A stretch of DNA of 64,000 nucleotides. Origin: Bifidobacterium sp. GTDB lineage: Bacteria; Actinomycetota; Actinomycetes; Actinomycetales; Bifidobacteriaceae. Below, in pieces: positions 45,783 through 54,951 of this stretch. The first letter of the stretch is position 1; each line of letters starts with the position of its first letter. The notes under the pieces were generated by a model that worked only from the letters and a program-made list of their open reading frames with translations, had not been told where the DNA came from and did no database searches. The stretch lies in NCBI RefSeq assembly GCF_022647885.1, contig NZ_JALCLM010000001.1:186001-250000 (forward strand). Direction: 5' to 3'. A program made the position numbers and the translations under genes.

Positions 45783-46947
45783 TAGTTCTCGACTCTTGGA
45801 GAGGCATTAATAGCCGTTCCCATACTGCTGTTATTGCTGATACGGAGAAAAAGGCAGAACGCGAAATCCCCAATCTGGCGTATTTCTCTCTCAACTCCCG
45901 GCTCACCGTCAATTTTGAGATCTGCTCCACTAGTGATTGCACATTCCCTGACTTAGCCAATAACCCAAATTGGCCATTTTCTGTTACCTCGCGAAGAGCT
46001 GGAGTGTCAAATGCAACAACAGGTAAACCGAGACTCATTGCCTCAACCGATACCAATGAGAAACCTTCCCAACGACTTGGCAATATGAAAATGCTGGAAT
46101 TCAAATAATGTCTGAGTAAATCAGATCCGAATAAGGCACCTTTTAGTATGATTTTCCCACTCAAGTCGTTTACACGTACCAGCTCAGTGAATTCTTTAGC
46201 ATCGTTTCCACTTCCAGCGACTGCTATCTTCCAGCCATCGGGTAGGCTCTTTGCAACAGCGATCAAATAGTCTAACCCTTTTTGCTCAATTTCAAGCCTG
46301 CCTGCAAACGCAATAGTTTTCGAATCCAAATTAGCAGACTGTGTAGATGGTTGGATCGTCAAAGGATTATGGACTAAATAACAGTTCTGATTGTACTGAC
46401 TCCAACGCTGCAGTGTATATTCTTCAAGGCAAATGACACCGTCAGCCGCATTAACGTTTTCGCAAAGTTCTGTTTGCTGATCCACAAAGTATTTGTTCAT
46501 ATAAATATCAAAATTGTTGTGCATCCATAGCAATACACGCAAATGAGGAAATCGTTTTTTGATATGTGCTGTAGCAAACAAAAATTCCGGATTCAATATC
46601 ACTGTGTCATAACTGTTTGTTTTAAGAACTTTATACAGTTTCGAGACACAAAACGGATTGAGCAAATTTGGGATGATTTTCTCCACCAAGTGACGAAAAG
46701 ATCGTTCGACAAAAGTAACAGGAGTCAATGCACTGTTGATAACAGGGCACAATGTTTCATATTTTGATTCTCTAAAACTTGTATTGAGGAGGGTAACGTT
46801 AAGCCCTTCGTTGTATAGCGATCCTGCAATCACACTGGTAACCCGCTGTATTCCACCTATTTGTAAGTTAGAAACAGTAAAAAGAATCTTCTGTGAGTTC
46901 TGGGAAAAACGCTGATACTCCCATGCTGGTTTCCCGACATTTGTCAT
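45772..46947 (-). CDS. Glycosyltransferase, GT4 family
   Basis: 391 aa GT-B enzyme. NLQIGGIQRVTSVIAGSL at the N-terminus, IAFAGRLEIEQKGLDYLI and PSRWEGFSLVSVEAMSLGLPVVA (E-x7-E) in the donor half are typical. ATG 46947 is preceded by GAGGAAAG. It is the first gene of a two-gene unit with the flippase. Confidence 0.9.
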   Translation of the reverse strand: MTNVGKPAWEYQRFSQNSQKILFTVSNLQIGGIQRVTSVIAGSLYNEGLNVTLLNTSFRESKYETLCPVINSALTPVTFVERSFRHLVEKIIPNLLNPFCVSKLYKVLKTNSYDTVILNPEFLFATAHIKKRFPHLRVLLWMHNNFDIYMNKYFVDQQTELCENVNAADGVICLEEYTLQRWSQYNQNCYLVHNPLTIQPSTQSANLDSKTIAFAGRLEIEQKGLDYLIAVAKSLPDGWKIAVAGSGNDAKEFTELVRVNDLSGKIILKGALFGSDLLRHYLNSSIFILPSRWEGFSLVSVEAMSLGLPVVAFDTPALREVTENGQFGLLAKSGNVQSLVEQISKLTVSRELREKYARLGISRSAFFSVSAITAVWERLLMPLQESRTNES

Positions 46948-47288
46948 CTTTCCTCATTTACAGTTCAATTGCCCATTCGACAAACAACACCTAGCTAAGG
47001 TTATTCTCGCGTCTATACAAGTGGTCTCTCTCTTCTTGTGAAATTTGTTGTGTTTTGCGTTGCTGGAGGGATGTAATTTATTGAACAGCGTTTTCACTAA
47101 TTAACGATTGCAGTCAGCATTAACCTCCGGATTTAGTAGCGATTAGAGCATGAACCACATCAACTATGAAATTAGTCAACAAAGCCTTACTAAAATCGCA
47201 ACAGTAGAAGCAACCGTTCAAGGTGCCGAATATCTGACAGCTCAATAGCAAGCTCACTCATTCTTATAAAGGTATGTCTGAAACCCCA
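46948..47288. other. Gene-free gap
   Basis: 341 bp, AT-rich; presumably promoter for the glycosyltransferase/flippase unit. Nothing specific recognised. Confidence 0.4.
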
Positions 47289-48119
47289 TCAGAAGCTCTT
47301 CCCATACTTCTTCAAACCAAGCTTAGCTAACAAAAACGAGCTCCCCTTGTTAACCCAGTTCACTGGTTCAGTATTCAAAACAGGCAATTCACTATAGCTG
47401 TATCCATTCGTCTCTAACCAGGGATCAAGCAAGCGTTCACTCACACGACCGATATATCTCGCATTAAATGGATCATATTTGCTGGGATCGAGCCTGCGCT
47501 CAAGCTCAAATAACACGGGGAACATGTATTCACAGTATTCATCGAATTTCGAACCACTCATGATGAACATGTTGAAGATGTGCGCACTTTTCGATTCCAT
47601 GAGGTGATCCCAAGCTGGCAAATATGCTGGTCTCATGTCACTCAATACCTCACGGCACACATCGAACTGTTCTGCGTGAAAGGTATGCGCATAATGTGAA
47701 TAGACCGATTCGATGTAATAGTTCCGTTTCCGAGCCACAATAATATCGTGGTCACCGAGCAACTCCATCACTTCTGATTGACCGACTATTCGGTCGAACC
47801 TATCCTTTTTGAATATCCGTGAAATGCTGGAAGTGGCAAAATGCCTACGATAATGCGTAAGCCCCTTATACTCAGACTGCTCATTCTTCCAGAGCCAATA
47901 CAAGCCTGTAAGTTCCGAGTAAAAAGCATTTCGATCAGAGATATTGTCACCTGTATTATCCCCCAACATCTCAGGAAGAACATCGGGGTGAAGTTCTGTA
48001 CCTACGTGAATAGGCACGTACATAGGGTCAGACGGCATGCGATAAGCTTTATGCGTTGCAACCACTACTGAAATTTGTTTGTGCAAATTCTGCGGTTTGA
48101 TTTCGCTTACACCTGACAT
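47289..48119 (-). CDS. DUF4422 family glycosyltransferase-like protein
   Basis: 276 aa. The family pattern ISVVVATHKAYRMP, YVPIHVG, ELTGLYWLWKN and GLTHYRRHF is that of DUF4422 proteins found in capsule and EPS clusters, many of them putative galactofuranosyl/other transferases. ATG 48119 (MSGVSEIK) has AGGGAGAG in front; ten upstream codons are in frame but unneeded. Role in repeat-unit assembly inferred from context. Confidence 0.85.
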   Translation of the reverse strand: MSGVSEIKPQNLHKQISVVVATHKAYRMPSDPMYVPIHVGTELHPDVLPEMLGDNTGDNISDRNAFYSELTGLYWLWKNEQSEYKGLTHYRRHFATSSISRIFKKDRFDRIVGQSEVMELLGDHDIIVARKRNYYIESVYSHYAHTFHAEQFDVCREVLSDMRPAYLPAWDHLMESKSAHIFNMFIMSGSKFDEYCEYMFPVLFELERRLDPSKYDPFNARYIGRVSERLLDPWLETNGYSYSELPVLNTEPVNWVNKGSSFLLAKLGLKKYGKSF

Positions 48120-48622
48120 TTCTCTCCCTAGACCACACGAGTATTGCAAGCCATACAGGAAGTACTTTATCCAACAGATTCAGATATCCATAATTCATTG
48201 AGTTTACTTGTGGACGCGAGCACTTTTCGACCTTAATACATAAATTCTCTATTGAGGTTCTCCAAATAATAGATGTCCCCTTTCAACCTATATTCAGCTT
48301 CAACGTTTTTCGCCGTCAATTATGCGAAACATCTCCACTCACCTGACGCCATATACACCTAGTCGAAGGAATATAGATATCCACCGATATATAACGGAAG
48401 AAAAAGCTGTGCAAAACTCAAACTTCGCAAAATCTAATGCATCCTCTTGTGCATCTTGTATATGTGTTTCCACACGAAGTAACACTAAGATATTTACACA
48501 GCCCTCGCTACAACGGCAGCGGCGTCAATACCTATGACCCCTGTCCGCGTTAAATCATAGCCAGGAAGGCAAATGGTATTAACCACAGAAATTCTTCACC
48601 TCGTGTTGAAAACGATTGAGGA
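48120..48622. other. Gene-free gap between the EPS genes and the reverse transcriptase
   Basis: 503 bp with no supported gene. It may contain the promoter of the DUF4422 gene and the 3' end of the reverse-transcriptase transcript. Confidence 0.4.
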
Positions 48623-50197
48623 TTAGAGTCCCTTGATACCTGTTTTCTTGCTCTCTTCGAATAGCCGTTCTTCAATTTTGAATCGTTCTTCGAGATATTT
48701 ATCTACAGTTGTCTGAATATCCTCCACGCTTCGAACCAGCGATTTTCTTTCAGATAAGTTTCGCTTGTAAAATTCAAGGTAAAACGCTGCACGCGCACAC
48801 TGGCAAGGTGTGGACCTTCCTTTCACAACTTCGGGAATGAGGTACTTCTCAATATTCTCCTCGAGATTCTGATATAAATCTGATGTATTAAGAATCAAGT
48901 GGTAGTTCTGAAACCATTTATCCTCTGACTGAAAACCTTTAAGCGTTTCAACACTAGTATCCGAAAACAGATTGTTTTCAAGGTAAAGTGATATTAACAC
49001 TTGATTCTCAGAGTATAAGACCGACTTCTCATTGTCCTGTGCAATATCTCTAAACTCCGCAATTGAAATAGCATAGAAGTAGTACAGTTGTGCATCTTGA
49101 AATTGATCTTTTAATACCTGCGCATATCGTAATTGAAAAAACTCTTTAAGCCTCCCCATTTCAAAGCCAGACATATCTTTAAATCTATCAATCGAGTAGA
49201 GCATCGCCTCAGGGGATGTCCTAAAAATGAAGCAGAGCTGATGATAATCATAGTCTTTAACATTAAATTTTGATAATTCCAGCGTTCGAAAATATTTCGT
49301 TTTAAAAAAATTAGTTATCAATATCCTCTTTTTCTTTAGTTCCGCAAGAAGAGATGATCGGTACACCAACTGATTGATGAATACAAGCTTATTGTCATTT
49401 TTCTTATCGTTATAGTTCCTGTTACACCCAGCAACAATTCGTTTCCAATACCTTGCTATTACATTATCTGAATTAAATGTTTCATAATCCCAAATTTGAG
49501 TTTTATTGTCATTCGCCTCTAAATCAAATTCGTCGAGAACTAATCTAAAAATTTCTTCAATCATAGAGATATCGTCTGAATTACAAAAGAAGTAAAAATC
49601 ATCCGAAAAATATGAGAACTCGCATCTTATCTGCGCATCCTGTAACTTTTGAGAAATCCTCTTGCTAATTTTTACAAGGTGCTGTTCAGCAAAATACAAA
49701 GATAAGTAGTTTCCCATAATTAGGCCATTCGTAGCACCAAAATTCAGATTCGTAATATATCGATCTGAATCATTTTCATGAAAATCTAGATAATGCGTAT
49801 ACAATCTTCCATAAAATTCATGTATATCAAGCTTAACCAAACAATCGTAGATACAAAGTTTATTGAAATCATCTTCAAGCTGCCGATCAAACTCACCGAT
49901 TGAGAAGTCGCCTATTGTGAGATCTGCGGACAGTCTTTTGTGTTCGTCCATTTCAGGGAGAGAATAGAAATTATCATAGGTATGTAAACGATTTTCTGCC
50001 ACTCGAAATGACAATATGTTCGGGATTTTCAAAGTCCTATAAGAATTGTCTTCTTTTTGTACACGAAATTTAAATGGCTTAGTCCAACATGTATCTTCTA
50101 CTGTCTTACTAGTAAAATCACTAGGCAATATAAGATTATCTATATCAAGAAAATGTCTTATTGTATTTCTAAAATTATATAAGTTGTTAATTTCCAT
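48623..50197 (-). CDS. Reverse transcriptase of abortive-infection type (AbiA-like)
   Basis: 524 aa, RNA-directed polymerase domain in the first half. Motif A: LDIHEFYG with aspartate about residue 124, followed by RLYTHYL; motif B: ATNGLIMGNYLSLYFAE; motif C: FSYFSDDFYF with the catalytic pair about 199-200 (FSDD instead of YxDD). The C-terminal half is helical with no recognised domain. No group II intron maturase region and no recognisable retron msr/msd nearby. This pattern fits the Abi/'unknown group' reverse transcriptases that act in phage defence; AbiA is my best guess. Codon use is strongly AT-rich. It stands alone on the minus strand. Confidence 0.82.
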   Translation of the reverse strand: MEINNLYNFRNTIRHFLDIDNLILPSDFTSKTVEDTCWTKPFKFRVQKEDNSYRTLKIPNILSFRVAENRLHTYDNFYSLPEMDEHKRLSADLTIGDFSIGEFDRQLEDDFNKLCIYDCLVKLDIHEFYGRLYTHYLDFHENDSDRYITNLNFGATNGLIMGNYLSLYFAEQHLVKISKRISQKLQDAQIRCEFSYFSDDFYFFCNSDDISMIEEIFRLVLDEFDLEANDNKTQIWDYETFNSDNVIARYWKRIVAGCNRNYNDKKNDNKLVFINQLVYRSSLLAELKKKRILITNFFKTKYFRTLELSKFNVKDYDYHQLCFIFRTSPEAMLYSIDRFKDMSGFEMGRLKEFFQLRYAQVLKDQFQDAQLYYFYAISIAEFRDIAQDNEKSVLYSENQVLISLYLENNLFSDTSVETLKGFQSEDKWFQNYHLILNTSDLYQNLEENIEKYLIPEVVKGRSTPCQCARAAFYLEFYKRNLSERKSLVRSVEDIQTTVDKYLEERFKIEERLFEESKKTGIKGL

Positions 50198-50879
50198 CAG
50201 GTCTTCATTCTCCTAACCGTTGTGAATCCTATCTAACGAGAAAAACTATTTTCATATCAAACAAGCACCACTGCATGCATAGCTAATACTATCCTTTGCA
50301 AGGAACCGATCTCAACAAGGACAAGATCTGTAGCCTGTTGTTCTAACATACCTTTATAGAATAAAAACTAAGAAGTCACCAGAACAACTGAAACCATCTG
50401 CGCGGGCACATCCTGCGCTGTTCCGCCAAAAGCGGCAGTTTACAATATTTGTAGCATGGGCGACCCCTCCGGACTCCCACGAGTATATTTGTGCGACTTG
50501 AGGAATACGTAGTCCAACCAACCAGGCACCCGAATATTGCAGATCTTGTGAATACGAGATCATTTTTGCTATGGCAAGAAGTGTTTTTAACCCGCCAGTA
50601 TACTCTCTCTATCACGAAACTGATGAATTCACGATCCCTGTCACCCCTGAACCAAACCCTCTGTAACCGCAAACAATCGTAGAGGGAGTCAGACATACTT
50701 CTTTAGCTTCATACATAAACGCTGCGCCTCACATATTCAGATGAGATGCCTGAAAACAATCCCTTTCCACACATAGAAAACATAGAATGTCGTATTTTAT
50801 ATATATTGTATATTTATGTAATATATATAATCTATACATTTTGTATAGATACTTTCGATAGTAAAACGAGGAACTCACT
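50198..50879. other. 682-bp gap upstream of the reverse transcriptase and protease cassette
   Basis: Divergent promoter region. Open frames of 60-106 codons on the minus strand (50354-50696) have no recognisable product. A small hairpin is formed by CCGC CAAAA GCGG near 50425. Several defence reverse transcriptases have a non-coding RNA in the equivalent position, so a structured RNA here is possible but not shown. Confidence 0.4.
50830..50850. promoter_or_regulatory. Operator-like palindrome over the start of the protease cassette transcript
   Basis: ATCTATACA TTT TGTATAGAT: perfect 9-bp arms, directly after a TATAAT (50826-50831) in a very AT-rich tract, 30 bp before the first gene. Position fits a repressor site. 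Confidence 0.6.
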
Positions 50880-51203
50880 ATGGGATACCGCTATATCAAA
50901 CTCAAGAATCGTGGATCATACGTCGCACGGACGAAACTTTCCTGGAGTGGCACACAGGACGGCAATGCTGGAACGGGAACATACGAGGAGTCCGGTTACC
51001 ACGATGTGCTGGTATATGGAGAACGTACCATCGATATGAAAGACCAAGCACATTTTCCAGATGGTGCTGCGGTAACTTTTACTTGCTTTGTGGTGGCAGG
51101 AAGAGACAAGACTGCCTCATTCACCTTTAACGAACAGCCCGGTGACACGATCACTTATCAATGTGATGGCACCACCCTATTTAACTCACTCAAACAAGTC
51201 TAG
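50880..51203 (+). CDS. Small beta-rich protein encoded with a trypsin-like protease
   Basis: 107 aa, no signal peptide, no membrane segment. It reads as alternating beta strands: YIKLKNRGSYVARTKLSWSG, then YHDVLVYGERTIDM and AVTFTCFVVAGRDKTASFTF. This loosely recalls the C-terminal beta-sandwich of thiol-activated cytolysins, but the resemblance is only by eye and should not be used as an assignment. ATG 50880 has GAGGAA in front. It precedes the protease by 12 bases, so the two are one operon and may act together. Confidence 0.7.
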   Translation: MGYRYIKLKNRGSYVARTKLSWSGTQDGNAGTGTYEESGYHDVLVYGERTIDMKDQAHFPDGAAVTFTCFVVAGRDKTASFTFNEQPGDTITYQCDGTTLFNSLKQV

Positions 51204-51215
51204 ATCGGCACCATC

Positions 51216-52055
51216 ATGAGCAAAACTTACAGCGAATCCGGAAATGTCAGTATCACCCTTGCCGACAGTGAAGCCGAGAAGGTTCGAAACTACTGGACTC
51301 CCGAACGCAAAGCAGCAGCACAGCCAGCCGAAGAAATCGTTATCGACAGTGCAGGAGAACAGCCGCAACCGCTTAAGATTGCTCCTGCCAACATATCTGC
51401 CCAACCATTCAGCACTGGCGGAAAGCTGTTTTTTACCAGCTCAGGGCAAGATAAAGTCGCTTCAGCAGAATTCTGCGACGACACCCGCATCGCGCTCACC
51501 GCAGCACATTGCATCAGGAACAGAGATACTGGAGTATGGTCTGAGAATGTTCTATTCGAACGAGCTTATCGATATGGAACTTCAGCCGAGGAATATACAG
51601 CCAATACTCTGACATGCCGTGAGGATTGGACAGTCACTAAAGAGTGGCAATGGGATTTCGCGTTCTTCGTTACCAATAAGCCTTCTCCGATTACTCCCCT
51701 GCCTTATGCACTGAATATGCCATTCGCTAGGGTTACTCAATTCGGATATCCTGTGGCTTATGACGATGGAGAAGTCATGCAAACCAGCGATGGCAACATA
51801 ACAAGAAATGCCATTCCTGACCTTTCAGACAGCAGCAATAATGCGCGCAACAGTTCAACTGTTGGAACCGTAAAGATGGACAACAACCCTGCAGGCGGAG
51901 GTTGCTCAGGCGGCGCATGGGTCGGCATAGGAACAACCACCGTAGCTAGTCTTAACTCTTTCCATTTCACCTCTGACCCATCTACCGAATACGGACCCGT
52001 CTTCGGAGCAGAATTCCAAAGCCTCTACGCCTTTACGAAAGCAAGAATTTACTAG
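51216..52055 (+). CDS. Trypsin-like serine protease without signal peptide
   Basis: 279 aa, chymotrypsin fold (S1). The catalytic triad is visible: H98 in ALTAAHC, D147 in QWDFAFF and S231 in AGGGCSGGAW; C99 and C230 adjoin H98 and S231, so a disulfide is not expected if cytosolic. The first 65 residues are hydrophilic and could be a pro- or partner-binding segment, but there is no export signal. Co-transcribed with the small gene before it. Cytoplasmic trypsin-like proteases are rare in bacteria and often belong to conflict/defence systems; the role here is unproven. Confidence 0.82.
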   Translation: MSKTYSESGNVSITLADSEAEKVRNYWTPERKAAAQPAEEIVIDSAGEQPQPLKIAPANISAQPFSTGGKLFFTSSGQDKVASAEFCDDTRIALTAAHCIRNRDTGVWSENVLFERAYRYGTSAEEYTANTLTCREDWTVTKEWQWDFAFFVTNKPSPITPLPYALNMPFARVTQFGYPVAYDDGEVMQTSDGNITRNAIPDLSDSSNNARNSSTVGTVKMDNNPAGGGCSGGAWVGIGTTTVASLNSFHFTSDPSTEYGPVFGAEFQSLYAFTKARIY

Positions 52056-52288
52056 CAAACCTTTGAAGCAGGTTACCTGATTCAAATCCCGCCACTCACA
52101 GTCAAAATTGCGTGAAAATATCAGGGTGTAATATCTCCAAAGCATCCCCGATATCTATTTCATATATCACGCTTTACACATACTCAATCCTGAAGTACGA
52201 ACAACCCAAATGATTCCTAGACGGCCCATTTGCTGCACTGAAACAAACCTTTCGCATTTCTGTCTATAAAGCGATTTTTTGTACACCC

Positions 52289-52341
52289 AATGTATTATTT
52301 TTTATACATTACTTGTACGATTTTTTATACATTCGATGTAT
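52289..52341 (+). promoter_or_regulatory. TA-rich direct and inverted repeats before the DUF4143 gene
   Basis: ATTTTTTATACATT occurs twice (52297-52310 and 52320-52333), 23 bp apart. The second ends in the dyad ATACAT TCG ATGTAT (52327-52341), and AATGTAT pairs with ATACATT around the first. TATGCT at 52339-52344 would start transcription near the ATG at 52351, giving a leaderless mRNA. Confidence 0.45.
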
Positions 52342-52350
52342 GCTTGTTCT

Positions 52351-53610
52351 ATGAACACATATATTCATCGACCGATTGCGGATGTATTGCTCAATGCCAA
52401 ACGCAAGGTAGTAATTCTTGAAGGCGCAAGAGCAGTTGGGAAAACGCTCATGGCCGAGAGTCAGCTCGTACCGGCTGGTTTCTCCTACGAAACACTCGCA
52501 GATATGAATACCTTCGAACTTGCTCAGCACGATCTCAGCGCCTGGCTCAAAAGCCTGAACCTTCCGGTCATCATTGATGAAGCCCAGCGTATTCCATCGC
52601 TTCCTCTTGAAATCAAAGAAACCGTAGACAAGATAGCCTCACAAGGTATTCAATTCCTTCTTACAGGAAGCGCGATTATCAGCAGAAGTGGCTTAGACGG
52701 GCAGGATCCGCTGGCCCGTCGTGCACAGCGTTTTACTATGAGTCCTTTGACACAGGGGGAGTTTCATCACATTCCAGGAAGCATCGTGGATGACCTCTGG
52801 AGTGCGGAGCCAAATACGAATTTCGAGCAAGAGACGCCACGAGCGGAACTCTATGATCTTATGGCTGCTGGAGGATTCCCTGAATACTCCGGCCAGTATC
52901 CCCAATATGAGGAGTGGGAACGTGAGCGTCTTATCGCTGATGATATCCAAACAGTGTTAGGCGACACCATTCTGCCCGATGAGAAGCTTGATGCAGTTAT
53001 TGCGGGAAGTATTCTCAGCAAACTGTTGTGCATGCCCGGCGGCATTCTGAATGCCAGCGCAATGGGAGATTCCCTTGCCTTGGACCGCAGGACCGTGGAT
53101 CGCTATATCAGCATTTTCATTCGTCGATTCCTGATCCACGCATTACCTAATATCAGAACCGCACCCAACCGACAAAGCTTCACGCGCTCGAAAATCCATC
53201 CGATTGACACATCATTAAGCGTACAGACGATGCTTTCCAAAGGCACGGATCCTCTGATGTCCCCTGTTGCCTATGGCAATCTTCTGGAGTCTTTCGTCAT
53301 TAACCAAATCGTTCCAGCAATCCAGTGGTCACAAACACACCCCGACTGCTTCTACTGGCGCGAACCTGGCAATCACCCCAAAGAGGTTGACCTCGTAATA
53401 GCAAGAAGGCAACAACTCGTGGGCGTTGAAGTGAAATCATCATCCACCATCAAACGAGATGATTTCAAGGGCTTAGCGGAATTGGCGAAGGACTCGCGTT
53501 TCCTGCGTGGCTATCTCGTATACACAGGATCGAAAATTATGAGATGGGCCGACAACCTTTGGGTTCTCCCCGTAAGTGCATTATGGAACTCGGCAGCATT
53601 CACTCGCTAG
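52351..53610 (+). CDS. AAA ATPase with DUF4143 domain
   Basis: 419 aa, AAA_14/DUF4143 family. Walker A EGARAVGKT (about 24-32), Walker B VIIDEAQR (about 73-80) and the sensor TGSA. The C-terminal half has the DUF4143 pattern LLESFVINQI, EVDLVI and VGVEVKSS, like a PD-(D/E)XK nuclease core. The start is ATG 52351 (MNTYIHRP), without any ribosome site; upstream frame is spurious. These proteins are mobile, often islanded, with suspected defence or DNA-transaction roles. It faces the remnant of a second copy. Confidence 0.88.
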   Translation: MNTYIHRPIADVLLNAKRKVVILEGARAVGKTLMAESQLVPAGFSYETLADMNTFELAQHDLSAWLKSLNLPVIIDEAQRIPSLPLEIKETVDKIASQGIQFLLTGSAIISRSGLDGQDPLARRAQRFTMSPLTQGEFHHIPGSIVDDLWSAEPNTNFEQETPRAELYDLMAAGGFPEYSGQYPQYEEWERERLIADDIQTVLGDTILPDEKLDAVIAGSILSKLLCMPGGILNASAMGDSLALDRRTVDRYISIFIRRFLIHALPNIRTAPNRQSFTRSKIHPIDTSLSVQTMLSKGTDPLMSPVAYGNLLESFVINQIVPAIQWSQTHPDCFYWREPGNHPKEVDLVIARRQQLVGVEVKSSSTIKRDDFKGLAELAKDSRFLRGYLVYTGSKIMRWADNLWVLPVSALWNSAAFTR

Positions 53611-53673
53611 CGGCAATCGCACCATCGGAACCGATGCTTGGCAGCACCTTGCCATTGCCGACAACTGACTGCC

Positions 53674-54507
53674 CTAGAATATCGGATTCGCTACCTCCCG
53701 AGGCACCCCAAGGGGATAACGTGCACACCAGAAGGCAGCGTTATAGGCGTATTCGGTCGCGGTGACGATTGCCAGAAACGCCGGATCCCCAACCTTCGCC
53801 GTATCGACCTTATGATTCTTCAACCTCAGCAAATGTTCTTCAGCCTCGGGTATCTGTGAGCTGTCCAGCTTTACTTCTATACCCGCCCACGTATCTGGAT
53901 AATCGATAGCTACATCAATCTCAAGTCCTGCATCATCTCGATAGTGGAATACTTCTCCACCGTCTCGTGAGCTTAGCGAACGCACATCGCGCACCACCAT
54001 CGACTCAAAAACAAAACCGAAGTATTGTGGCTGCATCATCAAACGCTCAGCGCCAATCTTGAGACTCGCCAAGGCTATTGAAGGATCAGCAAAGTGAATT
54101 TTCCCCTTCTTGCGCAACCGAGATCGAGAACGCACATCTACACTCCATGCTGGAAGTGGCTCGTACACGAACACTCGCTGCAAGGAATCGAGATCGGCAC
54201 GCAGCGTTTTCTCATCCACACTACGTACATCGCTATTCACCTCGGCAAGAACGCGAGCATTTGTAGCTTCTCCCGCGATGTTGCGTGCAAGAGATTGAAT
54301 GGTTCTTTCAACCCGTATTGGGTCATAAATTTTTTTCTCAGGCCCTTGCAATTCGATGTGAATAAGATTGTCAACGTAACCGCGACTAAAAACGGAAACC
54401 TTCGCCCCTCCTTGCCCAACTAGCGCAGGCCACCCATAACGGCTAAGGCATCTGAGATTTGCTGGTCGACACTTCGAGAATAATATTTCACATACAAATA
54501 CTATCGA
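53674..54507 (-). pseudogene. 5'-truncated DUF4143 ATPase gene (C-terminal part only)
   Basis: The frame is open from 54507 to the stop at 53674 without a plausible start near its 5' end. Its content is the back half of a DUF4143 protein: CLSRYGWPALVG, then SVFSRGYVDNLIHIEL, DLDSLQRVFVYEPLPAWSVD, FGFVFESMVVRDVRSLS, GLEIDVAIDYPD and GIEVKLDSS. The Walker A/B ATPase half is absent, and an in-frame TGA (54508-54510) precedes the homologous part. A TTG at 54351 would give 225 aa, but I regard it as a decayed gene. Convergent with the intact relative. Confidence 0.78.
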
Positions 54508-54510
54508 TCA

Positions 54511-54951
54511 ATTCAATAATTCCCTGTTTTGCAAACCACAAATTCCCTATTCTGCAAACATTATGAAAGTACGCATTGCTTGGGTTCTACTGATGTCGGT
54601 GTCTTGTTATGTCTGGCTGATGCGCCTGCGCACCTTAGCGACATTTCCCAGAGCTGTCGATACGAGGTATGCGCCTCCTTCATCCATGGCTGCGTTGATG
54701 TAGTCCACTAAATACCAAACGTGAATATACGACAGAAACTCCGCCGCAAAATTCATTATAACGTTATGACATTATGATGTTATAATGGTTTAACAGTTCA
54801 ACGCCGAGATTCCTTACCGCAATACTCGTCAGATTTCTTAGTGCTGAACCACTTGTTTCGCCAAAGAAGGCGTGCAAGAACACAGATCGATGGCAGGGTA
54901 ACTCAGTGCTGAGCGTCTCATGTGTCATCCCTTCGTTGCAAAGGAGCTACG
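54511..54951. other. Gap between DUF4143 remnant and the PTS operon
   Basis: 441 bp. It contains the palindrome/promoter at 54754-54787 and otherwise only short spurious frames. Confidence 0.4.
54754..54787 (+). promoter_or_regulatory. Operator and extended -10 promoter of the PTS operon
   Basis: CATTATAAC and GTTATAATG are perfect 9-bp arms around a 16-nt spacer. The right arm contains TGTTATAAT, an extended -10 element, so a regulator bound here would block RNA polymerase. The GntR/UTRA regulator encoded downstream is the likely ligand. Confidence 0.55.

Noticed and set aside
48623-50197. Retron or group II intron
   Set aside because: No maturase/X domain or HNH region, no intron RNA domain V-like end and no obvious msr/msd inverted repeats next to the gene.
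50354-50696. Two overlapping minus-strand open frames of 69 and 106 codons
   Set aside because: No ribosome site, no recognisable domain, unusual composition rich in Arg, Trp and Cys; more likely chance frames in non-coding DNA.
52072-52104. tRNA 3'-end-like sequence (GATTCAAATCCCGCC)
   Set aside because: The bases flanking the TTCAAAT loop do not form a 5-bp T stem and no acceptor or anticodon arms are present, so neither a tRNA nor an attachment site can be claimed.
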